Assembly: GCF_963855985.1 (NCBI RefSeq) | Contig: NC_087095.1 | Coordinates: 2,490,001 to 2,554,000 of the forward strand | DNA length: 64,000 bases | Direction: 5' to 3' | From: Ostrinia nubilalis | Lineage: Eukaryota > Arthropoda > Insecta > Lepidoptera > Crambidae | Shown here: positions 32,856 through 44,357 of the stretch, in pieces | How the letters are laid out: each line of letters starts with the position of its first letter | How positions within the stretch are numbered: the first letter of the stretch is position 1 | Made by a program: the position numbers and the translations under genes | The notes under the pieces: generated by a model | Databases searched by the model: none | What the model was told of the DNA's origin: nothing | The model's input: the letters and a program-made list of their open reading frames with translations, nothing else

Positions 32856-32899
32856 ATTAGCCAATCTGGGGGCACGGCAGTGCCCCCAGATTGGCTAAT
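32856..32899. repeat. Perfect 20-bp stem, 4-base loop
   Basis: 32856-32875 (ATTAGCCAATCTGGGGGCAC) is exactly complementary to 32880-32899 around GGCA. Confidence 0.9.
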
Positions 32900-33356
32900 T
32901 CCCCACCAAGATTGGCCCCACCAAGTCGAGCAAAAAAGCGGCACGGCCGTACCATCCTTTTCTCGAAGCAATTCAGGCCATTTTCGACCGCCTGTAACTT
33001 CGTTGTGGATAAAACTAGAAGGCTGAATTTTCATTAGCTATGCAGGCATTGTAAAGACACGGTATATTTCAAATTTCATTCAATTTGAACCAGTACTTTA
33101 AGAATTATAACGGGTCAAAGTTTCTTAATTTTGTCACTCACTGACTGACTCACCGATCGTCAAAATTCTAAGGCACTTCTAGCAGACCTAGAAGCTTCAA
33201 ATTTGGAATATAAGTAGTGTTTGGTGTATGAATCAAGGAAAAACTAAAATATTTGGGGGCACGGTAGTGCAACCGCCAAGTCGAGTAAAATTTTTCAATT
33301 TCGGTCCAGTTTTCTAGACACATAACTGCTGTCTACAAAATACAAAAAGAAATGAG

Positions 33357-33447
33357 ATCCCATCAAAAACAATACTTGTCAAAATAACTTGTTACTTGGT
33401 TTTTTCCGAGACTTGGTTTTTTTGACAAGTATTGTTTTTGATGGGAT
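33357..33447. repeat. Perfect 28-bp inverted repeat, 35-base loop
   Basis: 33357-33384 (core CATCAAAAACAATACTTGTC) pairs exactly with 33420-33447. The loop holds two direct copies of ACTTGGTTTTTT. Likely part of a foldback MITE; no miRNA-like flanks can be judged here. Confidence 0.85.
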
Positions 33448-33697
33448 AAATGTTGTCCCGAAGTGGTGATAGGGCAATATATTTGGAAGTATATAGTTCT
33501 TCTAAAGTGTCCTGAACAGAGCTTACTAATTTTCAATTATAACCAACCACCATAACCCATGAACAGAGTCATACAAAAATGGTTCTTACCACCTTTGGTT
33601 TACCATAAAAATGGTATTAATCTAAACATCACAATAGCCCTTCCACCCTTTGTGACATTTCAAGGTCCCTGTAACAAACGAGTCCAAGATACACTAT

Positions 33698-33815
33698 GGC
33701 TGAGTTGCACCAACTTACTTTCACCGTAACTATAACGATAACCGGTGCTTTCTGTATGGAGTTTGACAGATTTTTGACATTTGTAAAATTTAAAGTAAGA
33801 TAGTGCAATCCAGCC
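33698..33815. mobile_element. 118-bp MITE, GGCTGAGTTGCACCAA family
   Basis: Ends GGCTGAGTTGCACCAACTTAC and the complement of GTAAGATAGTGCAATCCAGCC, flanked by TAT. A related copy lies at 56398-56515; both contain CTCCATACA/TGTATGGAG and an AACCGGTG core. Confidence 0.7.
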
Positions 33816-34233
33816 TATAACTCATACAAAATTACTCTACAAAGTCAAAACGTTTAAGTTTACGTATAAAGTTGGAGTTCTATCAAATTTTGGTAATCAC
33901 ATTGTTCTAAGTTTACAGTCAGTTATAAGTTTAAATAGGTGTTTGCTTAACATATAACGCTGTCCAAAACTTCAGTAATTATTATGCCCATCAAACAAAT
34001 GCATAAACCAATATTTCAACGAGCGTTGAATTCTGTGCTTTAAATTAATATTTACATAGTTCCAATTGTTTTAGCCCGTAACTAAGCAGAGCATGTATTA
34101 TTTTGGGTTGTCTATTTGACTTCGAAATACTGCTCAGCGAAAATTCTTAGGTATATTAATAGTTTGATAATTATATTATAAATACCCACCTTGTTATTTT
34201 GATAATAACTATTGTGTTTAAATCACTTGTGGA
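33816..34233. other. Unassigned stretch
   Basis: Nothing identified. Confidence 0.3.
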
Positions 34234-34282
34234 TTTTTTTTATCCACAACGAGCAAGCTCTTGGCCTGTATCTCACCTGATG
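34234..34282 (-). mobile_element. SINE 3'-tail fragment (minus)
   Basis: ATTTTTTTTATCCACAACGA then CTCTTGGCCTGTATCTCACC, a 5'-truncated copy of the SINE at 29600-29925, only about 50 bases long. Confidence 0.65.
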
Positions 34283-34770
34283 TTTCACGGTTTTATTAAT
34301 CCTCAATCTATATCTGTGAATTAAAAGTAAATTATACCATTTGATATAACGATACGTTTAAATTCCTATTCGATCTAATAACATGGATAAAGTGCCCATT
34401 GGAATTTTTGGAATAGATTTATAATAAGAAATCCTGGAATCCATTATGTGTCGAAAAAAGTAATAAGTCGAAGATCGATGAATGAATAGTTGGGAAAATG
34501 GTAAAAAAGGTAACCCTAGATAATTTATCGAGTTGGACGCAAACCTTTAACTGCCAGATTTATTTTAGGGATTAGGCTGTTATGTAATCTGATAATATGT
34601 CATACTACTCAAAATAATAATGGTTGGTTGGTCTAATAATCAAGTAGGGGAGACCTAGGAGAGTTGTAACAATTTTTACTTTATGGGCCACATCTCGCTT
34701 AAGAAACACCACAGTTATGAACCATGTAAATTAATGTAGCTCCGTTCCTTCTACTTCATTGTTTTAAAAT

Positions 34771-37040
34771 AAAGCCGCCGACCCCAAGTAGCAACAGATT
34801 ATCTTCATAAAGCATTGAAGATATCTTGAAGACTAGTAGCCTAATTCCAGCCATTGTCTTGGCCAAGACAACAGTCGCACTCAAGAAATCTTGAAGTTAT
34901 GCCCCAAGACAATGGTAAGCAAAAAAGGGCACAATCCTTTGGAAATCACTGAGACAGAGTTAAGATAACGCTTATGGCAGACTTAAACCCTAATTGAGAG
35001 TGTAGTTTTAAGAATTTCTAAACAAGTACTATATGATATCTTGTAGTATGACTGTAGACAAGGAAATAGAGTTGAAGATATCTTGAACACTTATTTAAGA
35101 CTAATCATTATTTTTACAGTTAAGGTTTATTTAACTTCATGAAGTACTATGTAAGACACTTTTTATTAAAGAGTAACTTTAATTTAGAAAACATTATGAT
35201 CTTTAATACTAAATCAACTCTAGATAAAGGTTAATGAAAATGGCGATTAAATTATTTTAATAACTAATTTATATTATGTCTAGAAAAGACCGTGGATGTC
35301 ATTTTTGCATAGGAAATATAAAACGCATTGTGGTTTCTCGTGTGAAATCAATGGATAATGTTATAAAACAGAAGGGCCTTGAAAAAAACCTAATAAGATC
35401 AATAAAATATTACGAAATTGTATTGTATAAAGAAAACTTTGAGGTTATAAAATAATATTTTATTTTATGCAAACGTTCTTAGACATTTATGCAACTATAA
35501 AAAGTGTAACAAAGACGTACTTCAATTTAGATGTCCTCTTGTTATGATATTATTGGTTAATTTCTGATTTATTTTTTGTTACACATAGCTCATAATGGCG
35601 GTAATTCTAATTTGTCTTAATGTAGCAAGAGTATAGAAGATTTTGAATTTGTAAGTTTAGTGAAGAAAGAATTGAGTCAAGTTATACTTTACATAGTATT
35701 AGTTTAGAAACATTAGACTTAACTTACACTTAAAATTCACTTGATGAAGTATTATTTAAGTGCATAAGGTATCAAGTAGATCTTTAGTTTTATTTAGTTA
35801 AAACTAGATAGTTTTCATTCTGGCTTAGTCTTGCTAAATTATTGGTGCTGCTATACATGAGAGAACAATTCATTTACTAACTTATTTATGAATTACATGA
35901 TTTCTCCCTCGACTTTGTCCGTGTGGAAGTCGAAAATGGTTGTAATAGGATTTTAATTAGTTTTTACGTGTTTAGTTTTGTTATAACATATAGGGGAAAG
36001 TTCGGTAAATTGTACTGGCGGGTAAATTGCACCACCTTCATATTTCGTAAAGTATTATTATAAGGTAACACTCAGCGATAAGCAATTAAATTATGTAATT
36101 TAATATCGGCCATATGATTTTTGCCGTGTTATAAGACGTATTTTATTGTGAAAAGTTTTTATTTAATTGTTTTTATGGAACTTTTAAAAATTTGTAATTT
36201 TGTTAAATTTAATCACACAGTGTTGAGAAGCGTAAATAAGTGGGGATTATAATTATTAGAAACATTTTTCGGTAGTTACTATGTTAAGTTTTTTTAAAAG
36301 TACCTACTGTCACCTAGTTAGTTAAATTGTATAAATCATGTTGTACCCAACTTTGCCATACAATTTTGTAAATATTTTGGACAATATTTTAATAAATCAT
36401 ATTTTGAGTTTACTTATAATAGTATAATTTAGTTCGCGGGCGACCGCACGCATTTTGTATCAAAAATATATACAATAAGCTAGCGCAGGTGCCCGCGGCG
36501 GACGCACGCTGCGGGCGTGCACTATCTTGAATTATTAATAGGCGTGAATGGCGTGATCCTGTTTTATCGAAATCGTCCCGTTAAGTGTATTTTTTCTCAA
36601 AATGTACTAATTCTAGTAAAAAATTAACTAACTTAATCTTCATAAAACAATTTTTAGGACAATGGTCTTTAAAAAGTCCTAAGTAAATCTACGAATACTT
36701 TATTTACTTTGCAACACTTAAATAATACTTCGTCTATACTATTTAGTATTAAGTGAGCATACAAAAAATCTTACTTTAGTTAAACAATTATTTTTTAACT
36801 TAAGCTAAGAATAACTAAAGACCAAATTATCTAAAGAATACTTAACTTGGTTTTGGGTATTCTTAATTTGCTTAAGTAGAGCTCGATGAAGAATATAAAG
36901 TCTTAAAGAAAAAAATCTCTATTCTAAGTGGATTTGGTTTTAGCTTAAGTGTAAATTTAGATAGAGTTAAGACAAGTAAGAATTTGCCATTAATACCAAT
37001 TGCTACTTGGGACACCAAGCTGCCGGGTTGTTGGCGGGCT
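34771..37040. other. Possible large decayed element with degenerate inverted ends
   Basis: AAGCCGCCGACCCCAAGTAGC at 34772 and, complemented, AAGCCCGCCAACA with CCCAAGTAGCAATTGG at the right end share words in the same order. GAAGTATTATTTAAGTG at about 35745 also has a reversed near-match at about 36735. No frame, TSD or other family mark. May be coincidence plus a short MITE end. Confidence 0.25.
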
Positions 37041-37766
37041 TGGTATGTGTACCTTTGCATCTCGCTATCGTACCTAAACAAAATAGGCTAGTTTCCTAAA
37101 TAAAAATTTTTAGTCCGTCAATTTTAATATAAAAAAAATATTGGATACGTATATTTTTAATTGTCAATCAAACAAATAATTACAAAGTTACAGTGCGTTG
37201 AAGTTCCGCGCGACGTCAAAAAGTGCTGCATTTTTACGCACTCACTGACGTCACAGGCCTTTTCTTTAGAACTTTGGCACGGTTTATCTCTTTACATTTT
37301 CCTTAGGTTTAAAAAGTGAAAAATACGTGTAGTAGTTTTTGATAAGCTAACTGACGGACTAATTAAAACTCTTGCTTTTTTACCCAGGAAACATCCCTAT
37401 TATATTAGGATATCTTGAACAAGGACAAGATCCTGATCGTGTTTTTGACTCTTCAAAACTCTTCTGACGCTGGCAAACTCTTTGCACTAAGCTACTCAAT
37501 TATCCTTCTTAACTGGTAAACCCTTGCAAGAACATAAAAGTAGCGGAATGAAGGCAATCGATATTATAATTACTTAGCAATGACTAGCTCTTGCGTGAGA
37601 GGTCGGCGCCGCGCGATTAAATATACACGCCTCAATTTGTTTGTGTTATTAGACCCAAGCACGACTGGAAGAAGGGAACACGCGAGGTGACTGGCGTGAG
37701 GTCTGGTGTCCATCACGGGCACAGGTGTTTTGTTTTTAGGGTTCCCAAAGACATAGCAAGCTCAAC
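37041..37766. other. Unassigned; GC-richer patch 37590-37720
   Basis: A minus-strand open run of about 60 codons crosses 37560-37740 and contains an acceptor-like CCCTTCTTCCAG, but no donor or family motif; not called as a gene. Confidence 0.3.
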
Positions 37767-37881
37767 AAAGGTCGCTGAAAGTACCTGGATGCGGGTAGCG
37801 TAGGACCGGTCATAGTGAAAATCCTTGGGGGAGGCCTTTGTCCAGCAGAGGACGTTATTTGGCTGAACCGAACGAAACGAA
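37767..37881 (+). mobile_element. RTE 3' end, (AACG)n subtype
   Basis: AAAGGTCGCTGAAAGTACCT to GAGGCCTTTGTCCAGCAGAG, stop region TTTGGCTGA and tail ACCGAACGAAACGA. Confidence 0.75.
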
Positions 37882-37900
37882 GATTAGTTGAGGTGACTTA

Positions 37901-38023
37901 TGCCCATTTTCACCATCAATCCCTAATTTTTAAGTGACCCCTATGAAAACAAAATGCCTGTAATTATGTGTTACCATAGGTAGGGGTCACTTAAAAATTA
38001 GGGATTGATGGTGAGAACGGGCA
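37901..38023. mobile_element. 123-bp hairpin MITE
   Basis: TGCCCATTTTCACCATCAAT and ATTGATGGTGAGAACGGGCA are inverted, and the pairing continues through CCCTAATTTTTAAGTGACCC, about 42 bases per side. TTA lies on the left (37898-37900), TTC on the right, so the duplication is decayed. Confidence 0.75.
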
Positions 38024-39540
38024 TTCGTTTCTTGAGCCAAAGCATCATATCTGTGGCGGGCACAAATGTCGGTTTGGCTCTAAAAGAAATCGCAAGTTCA
38101 GATGTTTCATGGTTACGGCCTTAAGATATTGGAGTAAGTATAAAAATGTGGTGGCAAAAATATTCACATTATTCTTTGTAAGGCAGAAACCTGGGTGCCA
38201 ATAGGGGATATGATACCACCACTCAAACGTACCTATTTATTGAGTTACCACTATGCTGTTTCTAGAGATACAAATAATTTATGGAGAAGAGTGGGAAGAT
38301 AGACAGACAATGGAAGAGAGTTATTATTTGATTTAGTTTGAACTATTTCAGGTAACTATTAATTCCAGAGTTGTCAGATTCCACTATCTATTTCGCTGAA
38401 ACAAAACATATTTCGATTTGAATTTAGATGATACCACGAATTCGGGCGGTTATAAAAGGTGGCGGTGGCGAAACAAAGAGAAAAACGCTGTCCGATGACT
38501 TGGAAAAATTCAATTACAGGGTTGTCCCGTGCTTGCATCCTAATGGATAGCGGCCCCGCTACAAATCTAATCAAAGTTTGGTGGCGACCTCTGTCGGGTC
38601 ACCTTGAGTTTGGCAGTTTTGTATAGTTTCGGTACATCGGCCATTTTGGCACGTCATAGTCTATGGAATTCGCCCGCAGAATTTTCGATTGCGATCGAAT
38701 ATGCTGACGTTGGTAAGCAAGACGATCTGTGGTTTTATATTGCATAGAGTCAGTAATGGACAGAAGAGTCACTTGAATAAAAACGACGATGAAATCGAAT
38801 AATTATTATGCAGAAATAGTAATTTCGAACGGAGAAGGTGGGTATTTCAATGATAAAATAAAAAGACTACCTATTACAATACGAACTAAATCATACCTTT
38901 TTCGTTAACGAGAAAAACTGCGTTAAATGTGTTAAAATTATATTTATATTAGGTATTTGTATGCACAATTCAAAATACCTAAATCAAATAAAATATATTA
39001 AATAACATTAAATATTGTCGTTGGAATTTAAACCAATTATTTCAGAATCAGTTATTCTTATGGCAGAGTTTACAATAAACAAACTGCCTTAGCTTGCCTT
39101 ACATTTGTGTTCGCAAGCCATACCTCTCTTTACTCAATTTTAACAACGTCTACGGGGAAAATCCGAAAGCAAATATTATAACAATAATTTCAGTCGTCCT
39201 TGCAAAATCGGGTGGCGAAAATATTTACAAGCAAACAACAAAATAATTTTCCTGTTCCTCAAATGATTACGGGCCTCAAAATTGAAAGCCCCGTTTTATT
39301 TCGACGTATAAACACGAACAAAGACGGGGTAAGAACATGACGTCGTACACAAAAAGGGATTTAGTTCATTCCAGACTCAAAGGGCCTGACATGTAAGCAG
39401 CTTTGCAGATTAAGAACGTAGTGATGTGTGCATTGCTGATGTTATGCTGGGTTCTTGATGATTGACCTATCGCCAAAGGATGGATCCGTATCGTGAGCCT
39501 CAATAGATACATAGGTAGATAGATAGATAGGTACGTGTTA
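38024..39540. other. Unassigned stretch
   Basis: A 41-codon plus frame near 38428 includes a GGGGETKRKTLSDDLEKF run but has no supporting third-position bias or splice context. The rest is AT-rich. Confidence 0.3.
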
Positions 39541-39715
39541 GAGTAGGCGCACACCGTTGATTTTTAGCTGGCCGATAGTTGTGCCCGATTTTAAATTGTA
39601 TGAAGAATCGGCCAAATCGAATCGGCGTAGTGTGCGCACTCCCATACATGCCCATACTGATCAACTGCCCGAATAAACTATCGGCCGACGAAAAATCAAC
39701 GGTGTGCGCCTACTC
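39541..39715. mobile_element. 175-bp PIF/Harbinger-type MITE, uninterrupted
   Basis: TTA at 39538-39540 and 39716-39718. Ends GAGTAGGCGCACACCGTTGA and complement. Close to 58381-58555 (same length, a few differences) and, reversed, to the split copy at 17651-18811. Confidence 0.85.
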
Positions 39716-39958
39716 TTAACAAAAAATAGAGTATGTATAAGTATATAATAAAATACATCTCATCTCAATCGATTGAGACATAATAACATTAGGCCTTCAA
39801 TTTTATTTACCTAAACATTTTGCCTAAGCTTTTAGGCCCAGTTTCTACCAAGGCAGAGCGGAACAGAGAAGTGTTTTCAACAATCTGACTTCATTATTAC
39901 CACTTCTCTTCTCTTCTCCGCTCAGCACAGCAAATTCTCCTTTTACCTACGGGAGGCA

Positions 39959-40702
39959 ACTATTGACGCCAAATGCAACTTTGTACATTTTTCGCGTAAT
40001 AAGAATCAATATTTTAATTCATATAATATAGACAACCAAGTGATACGAGAAGTTGATGTCATTCGAGACTTTGGAGTCTACATTGATAATAAACTGCGTT
40101 TTCACGTGCATATCGATAAAATAGTCACAAGAGGCTTTAGGTTGCTGGGTTTCATACTTAGAAATTGTCGGGATTTCAGAAAGGCATCGAGCAAAATTGC
40201 TGTTTTCAACTCACTGGTTCGGTCGGGATTAGAGTATGGTAGTGTCGTTTGGACTCCTTTTTATGAAATACATAAACGCAGAGTTGAATCAATACAAAAG
40301 AGATTTCTTTGGCATTTGTCATATCAACATAAATTAGCTAAACAGCTCCCAAGCTACAATACACGCCTAAATTATTTTAAACTGTATAGCTTGGAAGACC
40401 GCAGGAAAATATTGGATAGTCTATTCCTATACAAAATAATAAATGGTTACATAGATTGTCCTGATCTCATTAGACAGATTAAATTCAATGTTCCCTTCAA
40501 ACTAGCTCGGTTGTCCAGGTATCTGCCGTTTAAAGCAAATGGTTTTAGGACAAATCTGGGTCATTTCTCCTCTATCAACAGGATTCAGTCACAATTTAGC
40601 AACCTGTCACGTTCGTCCGGGGCCAGCGTTGATATGTCATCTTCGCTACGTAAGTTCAAAAAACAAATTTCTGAATTGTATACTCCGACGGTTAGTAAAT
40701 AA
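39959..40702 (+). pseudogene. LINE ORF2 C-terminal fragment, open but truncated
   Basis: An uninterrupted frame of 247 codons lacking an initiator. It begins TIDAKCNFVHFSRNKNQ, equivalent to the segment just after the YADD box (compare VGKCHVISFTKR in the complete element). It continues with VIRDFGVYIDNKLRF, the RGFRLLGFI segment and SGLEYGSVVWTPFYEIHKRR, then the C-terminal thumb/tail region. It carries no endonuclease, and no catalytic aspartates. The long open frame without premature stops implies a fairly recent insertion despite the truncation. Confidence 0.8.
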
Positions 40703-40877
40703 TTTATTGTTTTGCATTCTGTCACTTTGGCAACGTTACTGTTTTCCAACATTCTGTGCATGTCGTGGCAACCTTTAATTAAGGCAACACCTTAGCTTAA
40801 TTTATTTATAAGGATACTGTGAATGTATGGTGTATGTTTTGTTGGTTGTCCTTAAATAAATAAATAAATAATAAATA
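39959..40877 (+). mobile_element. 5'-truncated CR1-like LINE nested in the MITE
   Basis: Starts inside the reverse transcriptase coding region, continues to the stop at 40700-40702, and has a 175-base 3' UTR with a tail of AAATAAAT-type repeats (about 40853-40877). Same general type as the complete element at 44163-48740 but a different lineage. Confidence 0.8.
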
Positions 40878-41216
40878 AGTCAAATGTCACTTCTCAATAC
40901 GGGTGGCATCTATTGTTGTTTTTAAATCACGGTTTACGACAAAAAAAAACAAAAAAACGCAAATTAAGTGTAATGAGCATGTAATTATGAAACTACATTA
41001 GTTGCAGAATGTTATATTCCAAAGTTCAATACCGCAAGTCTCATACTTTTTGAAATATCTTGATGTCAAGTGAAGAAAACATTTGATTCCGTAAAAATAC
41101 CCCGTATTGAGAGGCGCATATTGGTTTCCAAGAGCCCGTAGGGAAAGGGATAGAATACGACGGTCCGACACTTTCTCCGCTCTGCTCCGCTCCTCCTTAG
41201 TGGAAACCGGACTTTA

Positions 41217-43030
41217 TACTTAATACTTATCTGTAAACATAACAATTATAACTCCTAGTGCTACTCAAGCAATGGAAAACCTTTTCGTTTAAAAAAAAAT
41301 CTAATATTATGAAGTCGCTAACTTCCAGATAAACCTATAGGCATCTGACCTCGATATCGTGATACTGTGGGTTGATTAAATTTTGTAGTCAAATCATACA
41401 AATCAATATTTGATTGACAGTTGTAATAATTCCAATATAAGCGGGAACATGATAAAATATCATATTGTATGCGGTATCAAAGCCCAAATTTTAATTTGGA
41501 CATTTTATTTGAAGCTTAAAAGCGTAATGAAGAATCAACTGATATAAGATAAGTCTTCCATTATTTCCAGTGCGTTGGTTTTTGTAATTTCCGTGCGGGC
41601 CCCTAAAACATTACCGTCCTATCCTATCAGCTGGACAAAAAACAAAATTTATAATTGTGTTACACATGAAAGAGGATTTATATGAAGGCAACGAAAATAG
41701 CCCAAGCTAAAAATCAGGCTTATATAAATAAACCAAACTTTATATTTTAGAATTACGCTCGCCTTTTTGTACCGCTTATTTTTATAAAGTTTTTAAATAA
41801 ATCAAAAAATATTTTACCTACGTGTTTTAAACTGAAAATGATGGATTTTTCATATTAATTAAAATCAAATATTATAAGTAAGCACTTTCATTTATAACCC
41901 CAACATTTTTGCTATTTAGCTTTGTTTCTATCTACAAAAGTCCAAAGTTAAGCATGTGATATATCTATTTCATTGAATTATTTTTCAGTGGCATAGAATC
42001 AATCCTTTGCCTTGTTTAAGTCCATTAGAAGGCTCACGCTGTATTTTTCGGAATCCTTTTTAAATAATTGAATTTTTGGATTTTCCCATGGTCCCTTTGG
42101 TTTTAAGCGCGTTTCGAGTTCATCCTACTTATCCACCGGGTCCCATCGTCAACCTTCGTTCTTTTACGGATTTCCCAATTTTTATTTACAGTATCCGTGT
42201 GTGCCGTCCCTAACGAGTTTGTATTAAGGCGGCGATACACGCCAGTAACTAGTACAGTTGTTTGCACGTGCCACCAACTGTCAAACTGTCACTATTATAC
42301 ACAGTGGCATGCCTGTACTTATCTGGCAAGCGATTAGCTTGCGAGCATTTGATTCTTTTGGAATACAGGTATGTAAAGGCGCAATAGCCAGCAAGTGTAG
42401 GTATGTAGGAGATACTGAAGAGAGCTATGGCGGAGTAGAGTTGTAACAAAGTAAATTTCATTGAACCTCTGATAGGCAGTTTTGTATAGCAATTTTACGA
42501 ATTTCTTATTCTTTTGACACTTTAAAATTTGTGTGACATTGTCAGCTCTTTGTCACAGGTGTAGAAAAATCGGCTTTGTTACAGCTCATCACTGTTACAG
42601 TCTCCACGGTATCCCCTGCATATTTTGTCAGTTACCTACTTGCACATGGCCTAAACAAGCATGCAAGTTACAGTTCTGTATGTGTGTCGCCACCCTTATG
42701 TCAAAGAATACACAGATTAGTTATCCACTTCACTTGTTCTAAAATCGAGTAGCGCCTTTTGGTTTTGGAGATAAATAAGTCAATCTGAATTAGTTACGTT
42801 CGGTTGAGCACAAAAAAACATTTGCCTTTGAAAACTGTGTCGTTAAGAGCACATAATATTTTTGGCGAAAATCAGGACGTTACGTTCCTTTGAGAATATT
42901 CTAAGTGTTTTAGTGATTCTAGAACGATTTTTCGGGAATTTTGTCTATATTTTTTTAAATATTGTAAGTTAAACGTAAGCTTCACACGATTTTGAACCCC
43001 AATCATTAAATAAACAGGCCAGAGTGATAA
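41217..43030. other. Unassigned; possible TTAA-bounded element end at 42224
   Basis: A good plus-strand acceptor-like TTTTTATTTACAG precedes TATCCGTGTGTGCC and a TAA that is part of TTAAGGCGGCGATACACGC at about 42224. That last word looks like the tip of an inverted-repeat element, but I cannot find its partner. The minus frame 42249-42461 begins with a hydrophobic run; no other support. Confidence 0.3.
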
Positions 43031-43195
43031 TCTATATATATAAAAGAAAGTTGTGTTAGTTACTCCACTTATAACTCAAGAACGGCTGAACCGATTTAGC
43101 TGAAAATTGTCAGGGAGGTAGTTTAGAGCCAGGAGAAGGACATAGGATACTTTTTATTGCCATTAAGGCGGAACAAAGTTCGCCGGGTCAGCTAG
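43031..43195 (+). mobile_element. 165-bp non-autonomous Helitron
   Basis: 5' tip TCTATATATATAAAAGAAAG after an A (43030). 3' tip GGGTCAGCTAG followed by T (43196). Upstream of the 3' end, GGCGGAAC and GTTCGCC form the terminal hairpin. A|TC...CTAG|T with a 3' hairpin is the Helitron signature. The interior words (GAACGGCTGAACCGATTTAG) match the common lepidopteran type. Confidence 0.85.
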
Positions 43196-43779
43196 TAGGG
43201 AATAAATCAGTATTACTGATAGTGTAGACAAAGCATACGTAGCAAGGGTATGACATCAATTTTTTTTTTATTGTCGGGGAAAAATCCATTTACCTAACCC
43301 AGGGACAAGAAATTTAACTACTCAAAGAAATCAAAGAGTTAGCTTGCTAGGCTGTCGTCAAACCTACTCAGGACTTTCTTCTAAGAAATGCTTTGTAACG
43401 AATTGAAAAAGTGAGTAGTATTAAACGTTTTACCAGTTAAACAATGCTAGAAGCCTAACCAAACAAAAGACAAATCCTGCCTACTTTATATCAAACTTCC
43501 CACGAATCCGAAAATCCTTTTCGCCTGGCGCCATATTTCCTCTTTATCAAGCTATAATAGTTATAGTTATCCCTTTTAGTGCCTGCAAAATTACTTCTCC
43601 CTCTACAAGAAATACGAATATTGTCATAAAATAGTTGCACCTCCATAAATAAGAGGTTCGTGTCACGAGATGTGTGAGAGCCGTCTTGTTTTGCAAAGTA
43701 GGCAGAAAACTCGAGGTGCCACGCCGATGGGGTCAAAGTTCGTTCACATCGGAAAAACAAAGTGTGTGGCAATGAAATC
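43196..43779. other. Unassigned stretch
   Basis: The minus frame 43491-44054 (187 codons) covers this and the repeat at 43780-43915. It shows no known domain, and because half of it is repeat sequence I do not call it a gene. Confidence 0.35.
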
Positions 43780-43915
43780 AAGAATTCAAATTCAAGTAGT
43801 TTATTCAGTACATAAGCCCTTTCCAGGGCACTTATACACGTCCCAAATATAGCTTGCCCTACCACCACTTCAGAACAACATATGGGCTGGTGCTGAGAAG
43901 AAAGTGGGTTTATCA
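43780..43915 (-). mobile_element. Retroelement 3'-region fragment
   Basis: AAGAATTCAAATTCAAGTAG, GGGCACTTATACACGTCCCA and GCCCTACCACCACTTCAGAA are words I recognise from a frequent lepidopteran retroelement 3' region. Orientation inferred from the AT-rich side. Confidence 0.4.
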
Positions 43916-44357
43916 GCATACTGACTGATGGAATTACGTTTCTCTCAATGCCATACGACGTATAAAAATCTTGCGACAGCAAAATTCGTGTCAGGTCTGT
44001 TTTCTGCTCTCGGCTCCGCCTCAGGAATGTTGATATATCGCACCCGCTGCTCACTTCGAAAAACTAGTAACTAGTTTGTGAATCCTGTTGTTAGGAAATG
44101 CACTTGATGACGATGATCTTGGCGACCCTGGTGCGCCCGAAAATGGCTAACGTGGCCGAAATCGATATTTATTTATTTATTATTAGGCATACACAACAAG
44201 TAACAATCACAAATAATATATAAAGAAAGTAACTTATGCTTAGATCTAGATCATCACTCAAATAACGTGTACACACAGCATGGTTAAAATATTGCGTAAA
44301 CAGTATTATATTGTCTTAATTAACAGTAATAAACAGTAACAAAGGTAACAATACTAG

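Larger units (their letters stand above)
32751..33480. repeat. Dispersed repeat with GGGGGCAC palindromes
   Basis: Contains GGGGGCACGGCAGTGCCCCC, a second GGGGGCACGGTAGTGCAACC (33254), CCAAGTCGAGCAAAAAAGCG twice in related form, and CACTCACTGACTGACTCACC. I recognise these words from many lepidopteran sequences but do not know the family. Opposed 73-77-codon frames over 32793-33034 are by-products of the palindrome. Confidence 0.45.
39835..41213. mobile_element. GGTTTCCACCAAGG-family MITE split by a LINE
   Basis: TTA at 39832-39834 and 41214-41216. Left end GGCCCAGTTTCTACCAAGG, right end complement of CCTTAGTGGAAACCGGACT, matching the copy at 16092-16484. The middle is occupied by a LINE fragment (39959-40877). 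TACGGGAGGCAACTATTG before the LINE and TACGGGTGGCATCTATTG after it (16 of 18) may be a decayed target duplication. Confidence 0.75.

Noticed and set aside
37560..37740. 60-codon minus open run with CTTCTTCCAG acceptor-like site
   Set aside because: No donor, no start, no recognisable residues; adjacent to an RTE fragment.
42249..42461. Minus frame beginning like a signal peptide
   Set aside because: Hydrophobic start only; region begins with a TTAA-bounded element-like tip and lacks any family motif.
43491..44054. 187-codon minus frame as a gene
   Set aside because: Runs through a dispersed retroelement 3' region and shows no domain or splice context.
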